From assembly GCA_026419775.2 (NCBI GenBank), contig JAOPGA020000108.1, forward strand, positions 113,344 through 177,343: a stretch of 64,000 bases of DNA, read 5' to 3'. The notes beneath the pieces were generated by a model that saw nothing but the letters and a program-made list of their open reading frames with translations, ran no database searches and was not told the DNA's origin. The translations under genes were made by a program, and so were the position numbers. The DNA comes from Acrasis kona (lineage: Eukaryota > Heterolobosea > Eutetramitea > Acrasida > Acrasidae). Positions 1 to 11,222 of this stretch are shown in pieces (the first letter of the stretch is position 1; each line of letters opens with the position of its first letter).

Positions 1-60
1 TGGTTCGTTTCTATCTCTGCCTCGTTTGTCATTTCTGTTCACTATTAAACGAATTGTCAT
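1..60 (-). CDS. Repeated-family protein, copy C, N-terminal fragment cut by the window edge
   Basis: Twenty codons are visible on the minus strand from ATG at 58-60 to the window edge (MTIRLIVNRN then DKRGRDRNEP). They match the first exon of the family members at 23064 and 63520 almost base for base; the one coding change against copy A is Ala7 to Val. The leader upstream is also shared (see the repeat at 1-92). The rest of the gene, including the 44-nt intron expected after codon 28, lies outside the window. A second reading frame opens at an ATG 28 nt further in (MTNEAEIETN) and is not excluded. No function is known. Confidence 0.55.
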   Translation of the reverse strand, partial: MTIRLIVNRNDKRGRDRNEP

Positions 61-92
61 TTTTTATAAGCGGCTTAAAAAAAGTAGAACTT
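1..92 (-). repeat. Shared 5' leader/first-exon repeat, copy C
   Basis: About 92 bp nearly identical to 63461-63552 (same orientation) and to 23032-23123 (opposite orientation). It covers the start of the family first exon and about 30 bp upstream of the ATG. Similarity ends at about 93, where this copy runs into a TA dinucleotide stretch. Confidence 0.9.
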
Positions 93-370
93 ATATATAT
101 AATATATGGTCACAAATCTAAGTCTGACTTTTAAGGTGACACTTGGGAACCAACTTACGAAACTAGGGTTTGGGTTTGTCAAAAAATTCGGAGTTATAAG
201 GTGAGCAATAAGTCATCAAATTTGTCATTTAAAAATAAAATAAAATATTCTGTTCTGAACAAAATAACAAGCAACAAAACAACAAGCAACATTGATGAAG
301 GATCAAGGCCACTACTTTGGAAACCAATCAAATGTGATACGAAGTCATCGAGTTGTTTTAAATTCCGTGA
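93..370. other. AT-rich spacer, no gene seen
   Basis: Contains a short TA run at about 93-105 and A-rich sequence. No open frame, RNA gene or recognisable motif is supported here. Confidence 0.5.
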
Positions 371-876
371 ATGGTGTTAAAGAACCAGAAAGAATGTTTG
401 TATACAAGTGGCCGGCTGGAATTGTACCAGGTCTACATTTATCTAAACGCTATGATACAAACAAACAAAGCCTTCAACTTCAGAGTATCCAAAATACCAG
501 CGAAGGCGATCTCAATTACAATAAAAGGAAACCAGAGAAACACACTTGTGGTTAGCACATACCTACCCTGCAATCCATCTAATAACAGATCAGAGATAAC
601 TTCCAAGAAATTTGAACACGACATCGAAGAATGGATCACCCTAGCAAACAACGCCAGATGGGACTCAATAATGGCAGAAGACATTAACGTCAACATTTCT
701 AAGGACGTTCCTAGAGCAAAAAGACTAAATAAATTGGCGGGCAGACTAGGACTCTCCATCGCCTTTGATGGATCTGTCCCAACGCACACCAGAAATGGCG
801 CCCTAGACAACATATTCTACTCGAGCAAAAACATTGAGAACATCCGACCCCATGTCGAAACTAACGACCCCTTTCC
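371..876 (+). pseudogene. Degenerate non-LTR retrotransposon (LINE) endonuclease fragment
   Basis: The frame from 371 reads like the C-terminal half of an APE-type endonuclease/exonuclease/phosphatase domain. Seen: a strand ending STYLPCN; an AEDINVN segment where active elements have GDFN; GALDNIFYS, resembling the family's S/A-LDYIF; and NDPFPI in place of the catalytic SDH-x-P. No reverse transcriptase follows. Known: LINEs encode this domain ahead of the reverse transcriptase. Inferred: a 5'- and 3'-truncated, inactive relic. It stops at about 876, exactly where similarity between the surface-protein locus (877-1623) and its copy at 22 kb begins. Confidence 0.5.
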
Positions 877-931
877 AATTCATATAATTATTGAAATCAA
901 AATAACATTTTATTATTAATCAATTAATTTT

Positions 932-2200
932 TCACAACAAGATGACACATGATGCAACTACAGCGGCGGCAACACTACCAACAGCTACCTTCATTGCACT
1001 ACTGGATTCTCTAGCGTTATTATCTCCAGATTCATTTTGTGTTGGAGCTTTAGATGTTGCTTGAGTTGGTTGTGCTGTAGATGAAGTACTTTGAGGACTG
1101 CTCGATGATGCTTGTGGTGCTTTAGAAGTGGGAGAGCCGGTCGATACTTGTGGTGCACCTGTTGTAGTCGGAGGCGCACTACTAGATGGTTGAGGTGCAC
1201 TAGATGAGATTTGGCATCTGTTCGAAATAGCAGTAGAAGATTGAGAGAATCTCTGACCTCCTTTTACAATGGTTTCAATTCTTTGACATTCAGTAGATGA
1301 GGAGCTGAAACATGAGAAAATGACATTGTTGACAATATTTTGGGCTTGTGTGAATTCACGAGTCTCGACAAACTCAAAATCTCTAGTATATTGTTTAAAT
1401 ACGTGGAATTTACTTCCTAGAGTATTTATAGCATTAGGGTTATAGTAGTCGTTAACAAGACGGTCCAATTGTTGGCCACCACCAATGTTAACAGTCTGAA
1501 CGAGAGCTCCAGTACTAATATCGTATGCTCTCAACTCCTGACTTGTGGATGAACCATCATATTTTACGATTCTACCTTGTGGGAAAGAAATCTCAGACCC
1601 ATAAGAAGTGTAGTTACGTTGAGCACTGTAGCTGCTGAAAGTAGCTGGATCAATGGTTACAAAGTATCTATATGTGCTATAGTCCAAAATGATTAGACCG
1701 TTCGCTTTTGAGTAGTAAACATCTCCGAAACGATTCGTAGGTATTTGTAAAGTCTTTTCTGAGTTGTCCTCGATTCCAATTCTTGTAAGATACCATAGAG
1801 CTCCGTCGGTGTGAATGTAGTAGAAAAAGTTTTCGTCAATGGCTGCAGTTGATCCCTGAGGTACTGCTATGATATCATCAGATGCCTCCTTTACTAGAGT
1901 GTTAACTCCGGTNGCGAGATTAACCTTATTGATTTTCTTTTGGGTTCTTGTGAAGATGTATCTGCCCAAAGGATCGATAGTGCGTAACGAAGTAGTGTTG
2001 AGAGCGGGAGTGATGGGTACACTGCATAATGGGGTCAAATCGTTTAGTTTGAATTTGTTGAGGGATGCACCAGATGCAGGAATGTAGTACATAAAGTTAC
2101 CATCCGAGTTGAGGGAATAAGTATTTACCAAATCCTGGCCTAGGCATGTAGCTATGATAGTGGCTACCAAAGTTGCGAGTAGAATGATGTGTTGATTCAT
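932..2200 (-). CDS. Secreted GPI-anchored mucin-like surface protein
   Basis: A 422-aa protein. The N-terminus is a clear signal peptide (MNQHIILLATLVATIIATCLG). The middle (about 25-320) is rich in short beta-type segments with repeated hydrophobic/aromatic spacing, perhaps a propeller, but I cannot name the family. From about 325 it becomes a Ser/Thr/Pro/Ala stalk (repeated SSSAP, SKAP and TGAP-like motifs) suited to O-glycosylation. It ends in a hydrophobic tail (AVGSVAAAVVASCVILL) with no basic residues after it, typical of a GPI-anchor signal. One base (1913) is undetermined inside the ORF. A 5'-truncated inverted copy lies at 22058-22784. Role inferred: cell-surface coat or adhesion. 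Confidence 0.8.
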   Translation of the reverse strand: MNQHIILLATLVATIIATCLGQDLVNTYSLNSDGNFMYYIPASGASLNKFKLNDLTPLCSVPITPALNTTSLRTIDPLGRYIFTRTQKKINKVNLXTGVNTLVKEASDDIIAVPQGSTAAIDENFFYYIHTDGALWYLTRIGIEDNSEKTLQIPTNRFGDVYYSKANGLIILDYSTYRYFVTIDPATFSSYSAQRNYTSYGSEISFPQGRIVKYDGSSTSQELRAYDISTGALVQTVNIGGGQQLDRLVNDYYNPNAINTLGSKFHVFKQYTRDFEFVETREFTQAQNIVNNVIFSCFSSSSTECQRIETIVKGGQRFSQSSTAISNRCQISSSAPQPSSSAPPTTTGAPQVSTGSPTSKAPQASSSSPQSTSSTAQPTQATSKAPTQNESGDNNARESSSAMKVAVGSVAAAVVASCVILL

Positions 2201-2534
2201 TTTTACGTTTGAATTTAGCTAAAGAATTCGATCCTTTTAAAGGCGAGCGGGAAATTCATTTATTTTTAGGATAATATACAAGGTAAGCAGTTATTAATTA
2301 TACCTCACTAGCCAAATTGGGCTATATCCCGCTTTTAAAAATAGTGCTCAATTCCGATGAGTTTGTAAGCTACTTAGAATTGTTTTGAGATTCTAGCAAC
2401 ATGACGATCATGCCAAATGCTGAGATACATATTCAATGTCTCGTGGGTCGAAGTCTAAATATTCGAATACAAGATATCACTTTGAAGATATTAGAATCTA
2501 ACCCTCACGAAGTCAGAATTGAGTTTGAAGAACT
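2201..2534. other. Intergenic region between the surface-protein gene and the 1260-aa gene
   Basis: Serves as upstream region for the minus-strand surface protein and downstream region of the next minus-strand gene. A plus-strand frame from 2401 (MTIMPNAEIHI) is open but runs on antisense through the neighbouring coding region and is probably chance. No RNA gene seen. Confidence 0.5.
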
Positions 2535-5500
2535 TTATTTCAATACATTTTTTGCTTCTACTTCCGCACTGTTTGTATCCCTCCACCCCTTGATCAAAAC
2601 TTCAATCATCGTCTTCAACTTATCCAACACATGTTCATCTCCCACAACACCAAGAAGAACGTCCAAGTAAGGTTTATTAATCTTCATCAACTCTGCAACA
2701 TTCTCAACATTTAAGCTTTTAATTCTCTCTGCAAGAGCAACTGCATTTTTGCTATTTGGATGCTCCTTCAACTCTGCAATCCAACCAACTTGTTTCTGTA
2801 CAGCAACAGTCTTGACCTGCATCTCCTTCGAAATACTAGTATTATTCAACACAAATTGAACCAACGCTTCAACGTTACTGTGATCCTCTTCAACTTGTGC
2901 ATCAGAAACTAACCATGGACTACGCGACACCTCTGCATCGCCAATTAACGCCTTACAACTATCGTCCACTTCATCCTTGCTTACTTTCTGTAACAAGTTG
3001 AGATTTTGAACACGTGGAGAAGTACCGCTCCACTTGTCACTAATTTCATTAGCTTTATTAATGATATCTAAAGCTATCTTTGAACAATTTTTTTGAGATT
3101 TGATTGCCTTTGCAATTTTCTTCTTGTGATCTTTGTAGATAGCTGAACGCTTCGCTATAATATTATGACTAACCACAAGTACTCTATCGTACAACTTGTC
3201 CGAAATCTTACTGCCTTTACTTTGTAACAAGACGTATTCGACGACTATATCATAACCTGTTTTCTTCTTCTTATCGTTTTGATGAGGAACGAGCGTAGAT
3301 AACCTTGATGTGATTTCTTTATAATCTTTATCGACTAGCATCGAATTGCTACTCTTTTTATTCTGGTCCAAGAATTGAATGACCTGAATGGCCACTCTTA
3401 AAAACTTTAATTCAGCGTTACGTCTCTCCAAATAATTCTTTTCTACTTTTTCGTTAATTACGGTCAATTGTTTACGTAAGGGCTCTGTTACTGGATCGGT
3501 AACTACCTTACGCATGGTCTTGGCTATTAGAGAGTAGACGTTTTGATGCAAGTATCGACAAGACCAACCAGTGTAAGGGAACAAGCGAATAATGGACGAA
3601 TACAACCACCAATGATCACCAGAGGGAGGTACCTCTAATTGTGGATTCTTCATAACTAATTGCCATGCCATACTTAGTGGAGTTGCTCCACTTCCTAATA
3701 ACGTAAATAAGAAACCAAATAAACATCTCATCATTTGACAAGTCGCATCGTCGAATTCTTGGCTCGTTGGTACTTGTGATCTCTTACTTGCCAAATCGCT
3801 CATTGTATCCAACAATGCGCTCGCTAAAAAGAAACCAATATCCTTGCTAGAAGCAGATAATACGAATTGTCTAGAGGCTTGGCATTGAGCAACGGTGCCT
3901 CTGAGTAAAATCCTTAGAGATGCAATATGTGGTTTGTTGCAATGCTCTACCCACTGGATCTCGCTTGGGTCCTTTATGGAGATGAATTCATCGAATAGTG
4001 GCCACGGGATGGCAGATGTGGAGAGATTGTATCCAGAGTAATCTTGTGGAAGTGACAAACTAATGTTGGTGTTGCTGGATAAGGGTCCGACGTGATTTGA
4101 TTTGACAATTGGTAACAACACGCCCATATCCAAGCTATCTAACACCGTAGTGCGATCGCTCACCGTACATAGTTTTTGGTGACCTGCCACATTGATAAAT
4201 GTGGATGATGCAATTTGTTGAATGTGATTTGTCAGTGTTTGTGAGTCGACGTTTGCGATTAGGAATCCAATTCGCGAACAATGTTCTTCGACGAGATCTG
4301 ATAGAGATTCGTAGGTCATGTTCTTACTTGCTTCCACATTACCCGCAATCTTACTTTTGCGGATCAATTGATTCAAATCGTGTTTTTTGGTGGAGGATGA
4401 TTTGTTGCTTACTAGGTTACCCAATGCGTCTATCAACCAGCTCAAACTTTTTTTGAAGTTGTTTCTCTAACGTTCGATACGCACCGAGTAATTGTTGTTT
4501 TTGTAATTGTAATTGTTTCATCTCATTGGCGTCTTTTTGTTGAGTGGCGGTTGATTGGACGACTGCATCAATGTATGCTTGTTTGGCATTTTTCACATCT
4601 TGATCTTTATCCAATCTGTCCTTTAAATGTTGAATTAATTGATTGTTGAATGGAGTGATCTCTTCTGGTGTCAAGATGCTTTGTATTTGTGTGAGCGCGT
4701 CCAAAATGTCGTCCTTGTATGTTGTGTATTGTTCTAATGGTAATTGACTCAACAAGAGTGATAATTGTTTAATGTTGAATTTTTTGTTTCTGAAATGGAC
4801 TTGTTGTTCGGTTAGGTCCACTAGGTTGCTCCATGATGGTTGTGTGGTTAATGAAAATGTAAAAGTACCGTCGACCGGTTGACCATATGCGACGCTGGTT
4901 GGGAAGCGTTCACTTCGGATTCCTCTGTAGTAGAATAGACTGTCGTTGAGATCGACCAATACGGTTGATTGTGGTCCTGCTAATGCTGTGACTGCATTAA
5001 TGTTGATGTCGTTCATAATGTCGATGCGACTGCTCTCTGTTCTAATTTGTTCGTTCGTTGGTAGGTTTCTTGTTGGTTGTTCCTTTAACTTCACCACAAA
5101 CAATGCATTAACTCTCAATGTGGGGTTCAAACGTCTTGCTTGGTCAATCATGTAATCACTAACGATTACGATGACATTCTTTGCTTGGTTTAAAGTATTA
5201 TGGTATTGTTGTTGTGTGTATTCAGTTTCTCCCTTGTAAGGTTTACCAACGGCTAAAATCAACGATCCTTCTAATGTGTTTCCCAAACAACAAGGAAGGA
5301 TGACCTCCGTAGATAATTGATCCTTATTGAAAGTGCTCTTGTTTGAATAGGTTTGAATGCCGCGTGCAAATTGAATAATGTAGGCGTCCTCAGGGACCCA
5401 ACTTGGTAGATCTAATCCTCCCTCAATGATTACAATATTCTCTCTTGTGGATGCGTCGACAGATGGTGCGCTAGGTTCCTTGGTGGAGGCATCATCAATT

Positions 5501-6384
5501 TCTGGGATAGTAGTCGGTGGCGCCGATGGTTGTTTAGCGGGTGCAGTTGGGATGAATGCATTTGCCATTTCAAAACTGCGGAGGATGGATGGATTAATGA
5601 GAGTGTTGACGGATCCGGAAACAGAGACATTGCAACACGTGGCAGGGTTGGGCAACAAGGTAAATCGAATAACATCTCTTATTCTCTTACCGACCGTTGG
5701 ACAACAAACAGTCGCCTCTCCAATGGTGGCTTTGTCGAGGGGGACTGGAAGCATGTAAAGTGTTTTGGTGCTGTGGTTCACAAGTAACACTGTGGGGTTT
5801 TGTTTTTTATACAAATGTAGTTGCTTGTTGGTGTAACCAGACAAGAATACAACAAAAGGTTCCTGGGCTTGAGGGTTGCAGTTTTGTGTAGTTAAGCTCT
5901 GCAATAGGACATTACCCATAAGTTGGTCACCGCTATGCTTTAGTTTGCATGGACCATGAACGACGTATGAGTAGCAGCAAATGTAGCAACTCTTGTCTGA
6001 AACACAAAGGTCATAATAACTTGGTTCGTTGTTGACAGAGAGTGCGAATAAAAGTACTTTGTCCTGCTCGAAAGGAATGTCAATAATCTGACTCGTGGGC
6101 GTCACAACAGAATAATCTACGACATCTCCAAGGATTGGCCTAAAACCCTCCAGTCTGACAGCCAACACGTCACCAAGCTCATTAAGGTTTGCAGTGTCCA
6201 TGAAGTAGCTTGGTGGCTTGTCAGCTATATTTACTGACTTAACATCTTCTCCATGCTTATATAATAGTTCTTCTTGATGTGGATGTGCTGTGCCCTGTGT
6301 TTGTTTTTGGAGAAATCTTTTAACCTGGCTTCTCGACTTGAGTAGGGGATCAAATGTAGTCTTCGTAATCTGTGAGAAGCTCAT
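2535..6384 (-). CDS. Unknown 1260-aa protein, read as two exons
   Basis: Two long frames overlap by 29 nt. The first runs from ATG at 6384. The second (to 2535) has no ATG at its 5' end. A 67-nt GT-AG intron at 4354-4420 joins them exactly in phase (phase 2) and gives one protein of about 1260 aa. The N-terminal half has a beta-rich region (about 70-290), a Pro/Ala/Ser linker (about 285-320) and a charged, Gln-rich coiled coil near the junction (about 570-650). The C-terminal half is largely alpha-helical with further coiled-coil segments (about 900-1130). I recognise no family. The alternative is two genes, the second starting at the internal Met (about 4319). The region at 4813-4843 shares a perfect 31-bp match with 50906-50936. 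Confidence 0.6.
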
Positions 6385-7129
6385 CTTGTTTTTCACAACT
6401 TTTGTTGGAAGCTTGTTCTTTTATAGTCTGCAAAACGTGGAACTTGCTGAACTTCATCAGATCAACCGTCGCAGAAGCGTCAAAATCTTACAAAAACACA
6501 AACCATATGATTCTTCAATTGCACAGTTGCAGTTTCAAATCTTATTTGATGCTTTAAGTTTTGTTCTGTTTTAATTTTGACAAACTAGATAGAGGATATT
6601 TTTGTACAACACGATATTTGTTGATATCAATAACGTTGGGCAATCAAACATGCTAAACTTCATATAATTTATATTCTAATAACAATGTGGAATTATTACC
6701 TTACTTCAAAAGTTTAATAGTGTAATTTAATTGTTAACACATGCATCTTCTCTAATCATCTTTCAAATACGACAACCAGTTACGGCAATCGTATGTTCAA
6801 AATTTAGCAAATTTTCTATCGGCATATCGCGTCTAAGTATCTTTTTTTTGGTAGGTCGTCTTGCAATACGTCAAAGTATTTTTTCGAAATGAATTGGTTA
6901 TATAAATCGCTCAACATCTAATACTCTACATCACCAAACCAAGGCTTCTCCAAGATCATTAGGGATGTACGGAGGAATTTGGGTATTGTCGGGATATCCT
7001 CCAAATTATCCTTTAGCATTGTAAAAGCTTCAATTGATTCTATGAAGAGCGGTTGGTTTTTACACACAACAAATTGTATTTGAACTTCAACCAACTTCAC
7101 ATTCACACAAAATAATTCAAAATACAAAC
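6385..7129. other. Divergent intergenic region upstream of the helicase gene
   Basis: About 745 bp separate two divergently transcribed genes, long for this window. It is AT-rich and holds only short frames without ATG or family features. It presumably carries the promoters of both genes. No RNA gene recognised. Confidence 0.5.
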
Positions 7130-8890
7130 ATGTCATACGGTAGAGAATCATACAATGGAAATGGTCGCTCTACGAGAGACTATAGAGACTCTGGAAGAGA
7201 TGCTGGTAGAGAAGAATACAGTGGAAAGAGCAATGGTGACTGGAAAGCCCCACGTTACCAACCATACAATGGAGGCAACAACCGTTCCAATGGACACATG
7301 AACGGCGGTAACAACAACAACAACAATAGCAATGACCAAGGCTTCACCCCCTATACCAGAGAAGAGGCTACTGAGGAAGAATTATTCAAAGAAGCCCACA
7401 ATTCAGGAATTAATTTCGACAAGTATGAAAACATCCCAGTGGAAACATTCGGCAAGGACGTACCTGCACCCGTAGACGACTTTAAGAGCAGTGAGTTCCC
7501 ATCCTCACTTCAACGTAACATTGACTTGGCCAAGTTCACAAAGCCAACACCCGTACAAAGATACTCCGTGCCTATTGTTTTGAACAAGCGTGATTTGATG
7601 GCATGTGCCCAAACAGGTTCAGGAAAGACCGGTGGTTTCTTGTTCCCAGTCATTTGCAGGCTATTGAAGGAAGGTACAGGCAAGAATTTCATCGAAGATG
7701 AAGGTCCGCCACAAGTACACGGATATGGACGCGGTCAATACAGAACCAGAGGAAGAGCTTCGCCAAGCACTCTAGTCTTGGCCCCAACACGTGAATTGAC
7801 GACTCAAATCTACGACGAAGCCCGTAAGTTCACCTATAGAACAGGTCTAAGAAGCGTCGTCGTATATGGAGGTGCCGACATTAGAGGACAAATTCGTCAA
7901 CTAGATCAAGGATGTGACCTATTGGTTGCCACACCTGGTCGTTTGGTTGATTTAATCGACCGCAAACTCGTTACTCTATCAAAAATCAAGTTCTTCGTTT
8001 TGGACGAAGCCGATCGCATGTTAGATATGGGTTTCGAACAACAAATGAGATACATTGTCGAAAAGACCGATTTGACGGAGAAGGCCAACAGAAACACATT
8101 GATGTTCAGCGCCACCTTCCCAAAGAACATTCAAAAACTAGCAGCTGACTTTTTAAACACTTACATTTTCCTCCAAGTGGGTCGCGTAGGCAGCACCACC
8201 GAAAACATTACGCAAAAATTCGAATACTGCACAGATTTCAACAAGAAGGAATTGCTCATGGAGCACTTGCCCAAAGTAAAACAGGGTGGTTTGAGTCTGA
8301 TCTTTGTCCAAACAAAGAGAGAGGCCGATTACCTCGAAGACTTTTTGATACAGAATGGCATCCGCACCAGCAGCATCCACGGTGATCGCAGTCAAAGAGA
8401 GCGCGAGTATGCATTAAGGAACTTTAAGAATGGTGTCACCAGAGTGTTGGTCGCCACTGACGTTGCGTCCAGAGGTCTAGACATTGAAAACGTTCACCAC
8501 GTCATCAACTATGATTTACCAGAGAACATTGACGACTACGTACACAGAATCGGTAGGACAGGTCGTGCAGGAAACGTGGGCGTCGCCACCAGCTTCTTCA
8601 CCGACAAGAATAGAAACTTATCGAGAGATTTGATGAAGTTGTTGGACGAAGCCAAACAAGAAGTACCAGAGTTTTTGAGAAAGATGGTATCAGAGTATAG
8701 AGGTGGTGGAGGAGGATACAGAGGCAGAGGACGTGGAGGCCGCGGATATGGCGGTGGACGCGGTGGTTATAATGGTGGTGGAGGATTCGGCGGCGGACAA
8801 GGCGGTCATCCATTCGGAGGTGGATTCGGCGGTGGACAAGGAAGAGGTGGATTTGGAGGAGGCCAAGGAGGTTTCAAGCCACGCTACTAA
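7130..8890 (+). CDS. DDX3/DED1-like: DEAD-box RNA helicase, DDX3/Ded1 family
   Basis: An intronless 586-aa protein with every helicase motif in order: Q motif (FTKPTPVQ), I (AQTGSGKT), Ia (PTRELT), Ib (TPGRLVD), II (DEAD within [14 protein letters not shown]), III (SATFP), IV (LIFVQTK), V ([11 protein letters not shown]) and VI ([10 protein letters not shown]). The N-terminus is Gly/Asn/Arg-rich. The tail (about 525-586) is a low-complexity RGG/GGYGG region, as in Ded1, DDX3 and LAF-1. Known role of the family: ATP-dependent RNA unwinding in translation initiation and RNP-granule formation. The Asn- and Gly-rich termini are expected to be disordered. The start is the first ATG, with a matching N-terminus ([10 protein letters not shown]). 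Confidence 0.97.
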   Translation: MSYGRESYNGNGRSTRDYRDSGRDAGREEYSGKSNGDWKAPRYQPYNGGNNRSNGHMNGGNNNNNNSNDQGFTPYTREEATEEELFKEAHNSGINFDKYENIPVETFGKDVPAPVDDFKSSEFPSSLQRNIDLAKFTKPTPVQRYSVPIVLNKRDLMACAQTGSGKTGGFLFPVICRLLKEGTGKNFIEDEGPPQVHGYGRGQYRTRGRASPSTLVLAPTRELTTQIYDEARKFTYRTGLRSVVVYGGADIRGQIRQLDQGCDLLVATPGRLVDLIDRKLVTLSKIKFFVLDEADRMLDMGFEQQMRYIVEKTDLTEKANRNTLMFSATFPKNIQKLAADFLNTYIFLQVGRVGSTTENITQKFEYCTDFNKKELLMEHLPKVKQGGLSLIFVQTKREADYLEDFLIQNGIRTSSIHGDRSQREREYALRNFKNGVTRVLVATDVASRGLDIENVHHVINYDLPENIDDYVHRIGRTGRAGNVGVATSFFTDKNRNLSRDLMKLLDEAKQEVPEFLRKMVSEYRGGGGGYRGRGRGGRGYGGGRGGYNGGGGFGGGQGGHPFGGGFGGGQGRGGFGGGQGGFKPRY

Positions 8891-9282
8891 GCAGAGCACT
8901 AGTGCTTGTACAGGCAGGGTAACGTACACACGTCCGTCCAAATCGTTTTCTTCTTCTTGTGGCTCACGCTGTGATGCATTTCTTCAACATTACAACAACG
9001 CAAATTAGTAAGTGTTGTGTGTGGTTGTTGGGGTGCTTTGCGGGGGCAGAGAGTGTAGGGGACTGATGTGCGTAAGTGCTCCTGCCCTCGCAAAGCATGC
9101 TTTTTTTTTGTGTTGACGAATAGTCACAATAAATGGTCATGGACATAATCAACAGACCGCATCCCAACAACCTTACACATCATGTTCTACTAACACACCT
9201 ATAGGTATTTATTGTCTATCCGTCTTTTTGTCTTTTAATAAAATGTATTTTGTGTTTATATGGTGTGTTTGTAATTTTTGAA
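8891..9282. other. 3' region of the helicase gene and spacer, with a 12-bp palindrome
   Basis: A perfect palindrome AGCACTAGTGCT lies at 8895-8906, a few bases after the helicase stop codon. The rest is mixed GT- and T-rich sequence with no supported gene. Confidence 0.5.
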
Positions 9283-9582
9283 ATGAGGTTGTCTTGGATT
9301 GACAAGGAAATCATTCCAGAGGAGGAATGCGAAGTGTGTATGCTTGTGAAGAACAGCCCATGTGAGCAAAGTCATGGTAGATTTATCGATTTGGACCTGA
9401 AAGTTGAGAAGGACAAGTCTTTAAACGAAAAGCAAAAGACGTCATTGAAGAAGCAAGCAGATGATCACTTTGATACATTTATGAAATGTTATAGAAGTAA
9501 TGAAAAAATGTTTGAAGACAGGAAGAAGGAATATGACGAAAAGGAGAATGAAGAATTGACCAAAAAGTATTCTCGAAGGTGA
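9283..9582 (+). CDS. Small GCK-domain-like cysteine protein
   Basis: A 99-aa protein from ATG at 9283. Seen: CEVCMLVKNSPC near residue 14, a helix with DHFDTFMKCYRSNEKMF further on, and a charged Lys/Glu-rich C-terminus. This spacing of CxxC-x6-C followed by F-x-x-C resembles the GCK domain of small plant and protist proteins, though the last conserved Cys of the domain appears absent. The function of GCK proteins is not established. An earlier in-frame start is possible only with a non-ATG codon. Confidence 0.55.
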   Translation: MRLSWIDKEIIPEEECEVCMLVKNSPCEQSHGRFIDLDLKVEKDKSLNEKQKTSLKKQADDHFDTFMKCYRSNEKMFEDRKKEYDEKENEELTKKYSRR

Positions 9583-9788
9583 TCATTAACGAAGCTCTAG
9601 AGAAAAGTTCAAATACACAACGTATTGCTGTTATAAAGTGATTGTATTCAATGATTAACGTTAAATCTTTATAATTCATCTTTTTGTTCATCTGTAATAC
9701 TCACCCAACATGTCTCTTATTGCTCTTATTTACTCGTTGTATGACAGAATAGATTGAAATTAGACGAACCATTACAGTAAAACCATGA

Positions 9789-10321
9789 ATGACATTATCC
9801 TCTACACTATCAAAGAGATTAAAGTTGTTTTATAACCAGGACGTGCTTGAGAAACTATCGCACATTCCCAACTACATGTTCGAAGACTCATGGCCAAATG
9901 AATGTCTTTGTAATGGCATTCAATTTTCACAACAATGGTGAAGCAGTTCAAGCAAAGTGTAGCTGCAAAGGGAAAATTTGAAGTAGAGGATCAAAAGAAA
10001 TCTTTACGTCAAAAGGAAATAGAATACAAATGTAAATACTACATGGTGTCACTTGCGGAACACGTTGATGTAGGACTTGCACCCTCTTTCGACGAACAAT
10101 TCGACATTAATCACATTCGCAGCTATCTCAAAGAGGCATTAGAAAAAACATGCAAAAAACAGAATGAAGTTCGTATAGAGATTGAAGCAAACTTGACACA
10201 GTACTCACAATACCTAAAGTGGTGCCTGCAACAACAGCTAGAGAAGCGGAAACAACAAAAAAGTGACAAACAATTACACAAGCCAACATTTAACAATAAT
10301 TTATTGGACATCAAACTGTAA
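9789..10321 (+). CDS. Small charged protein of unknown function, two exons
   Basis: Exon 1 is 9789-9909 (from MTLSSTLSKR) and exon 2 is 9963-10321. They join across a 53-nt GT-AG intron in phase 1, giving 159 aa. The second half is Lys/Glu/Gln-rich and helical, with probable coiled coil. The gene is tail-to-tail with the NFRKB-like gene, with 8 bp between stop codons. I recognise no family. Exon 1 rests on frame continuity and splice signals only. Confidence 0.5.
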
Positions 10322-10329
10322 AATGTTAT

Positions 10330-11222
10330 TTATTCATCAATTGTTAAATTTTGTTGGTTGCTTGAAAATGATTCCTCCATGTCATCGTCCTCAAAAATGC
10401 TTTCAACAGCTGTTTCGTGATAATTTAATGCTTCCGTCTTTTTCTTCTCTTCCATCAGTAGTCCCTGTGACGCCTTTTCATTGTATATATTTCTATCAAA
10501 CTCAGAAGTGTACAACTGTACGTCCAAGTCATGTTCTTTTTGTTGAATAAACCGAACATGCTCTTTATGTTTGGCAATGAAGGGATGGTAGTGTCCCACT
10601 TTATTTTGTAAGAGTCAACGTAAACTATAAAAAGCACTTACACAATAGTTTGTTGATCATTCGTTTTTTATCATTTCCAAAGTGAAAGTTTTGACCTGAC
10701 AAGAGTTCTCCTACTGTTTGATTCAACTTTGTCTCGCTACTAGTTATACTGGGTGGAAGGTATCTCTTCAGAAAACCTCTATCGTGATCATTTAAAACAT
10801 TCTTCCAGGTGTTTACGGATAGTATTTCATCAAGTATGGATGGATTTTGGAGAGCTACAACAGGTACAAGCAGTGACTGTCCTTCGACAAGTGCAGGCTC
10901 GAATACAACTTGTTCTTCTGGAGAAAGCTTGCGCTTCTTACCATTGGCTTCGTCGACTTGATGTTGGGAAATCTTGTCGTGGTATGAGGATTGAATTTTT
11001 AATTTTATTATAACTTACATGTGTCCATGGTACTCCAATAGTATTTATTATATGCTCGAAGCGAGTCGATTCTTCGTCGTGGAATAATTTATCATCTATA
11101 AGAACCTTTTCGTTCGACTCCTCCTCTGCAAAATCTTCTTCAATATTATTTGTTTCGGCGTCGGCTTCTTTCTTATCTTCTACGGGTTTCTTCTTTGTCC
11201 TCTTCTTTTTTGCAGCGACCAT
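10330..11222 (-). CDS. NFRKB/INO80G-like DEUBAD-domain protein
   Basis: Three exons (11222-11019, 10972-10642, 10598-10330) with introns of 46 and 43 nt give 267 aa. The N-terminus is Lys-rich then acidic. The middle reads ILDEILSVNTWKNVL ... LKRYLPP ... LLSGQNFHFGN, and exon 3 opens GHYHPFIAKH. This matches the DEUBAD domain of NFRKB, where a leucine/tryptophan helix is followed by an LP motif, NFxFGN and a G-x-x-HP segment. Known: NFRKB is an INO80 chromatin-remodelling subunit that binds the deubiquitinase UCH37. This protein is much shorter than animal NFRKB and holds little besides the domain. It shares a 63-bp head-to-head promoter with the gene at 11286. Confidence 0.75.

Noticed and set aside
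2401-2670. Plus-strand 89-codon frame
   Set aside because: More than half lies antisense in the long minus-strand gene, and it has no family features.
4447-4455. A7 run at the junction of two overlapping frames as a programmed frameshift site
   Set aside because: A -1 slip there leads to an immediate stop codon, and the needed shift is +1. The 67-nt GT-AG intron explains the join better.
6918-7151. Minus-strand 77-codon frame upstream of the helicase
   Set aside because: No real ATG context or homology, and it runs into the helicase start in antisense.
8690-9008. Open frames on both strands over the helicase 3' end
   Set aside because: They are shadows of the Gly/Arg-rich repeat coding region.
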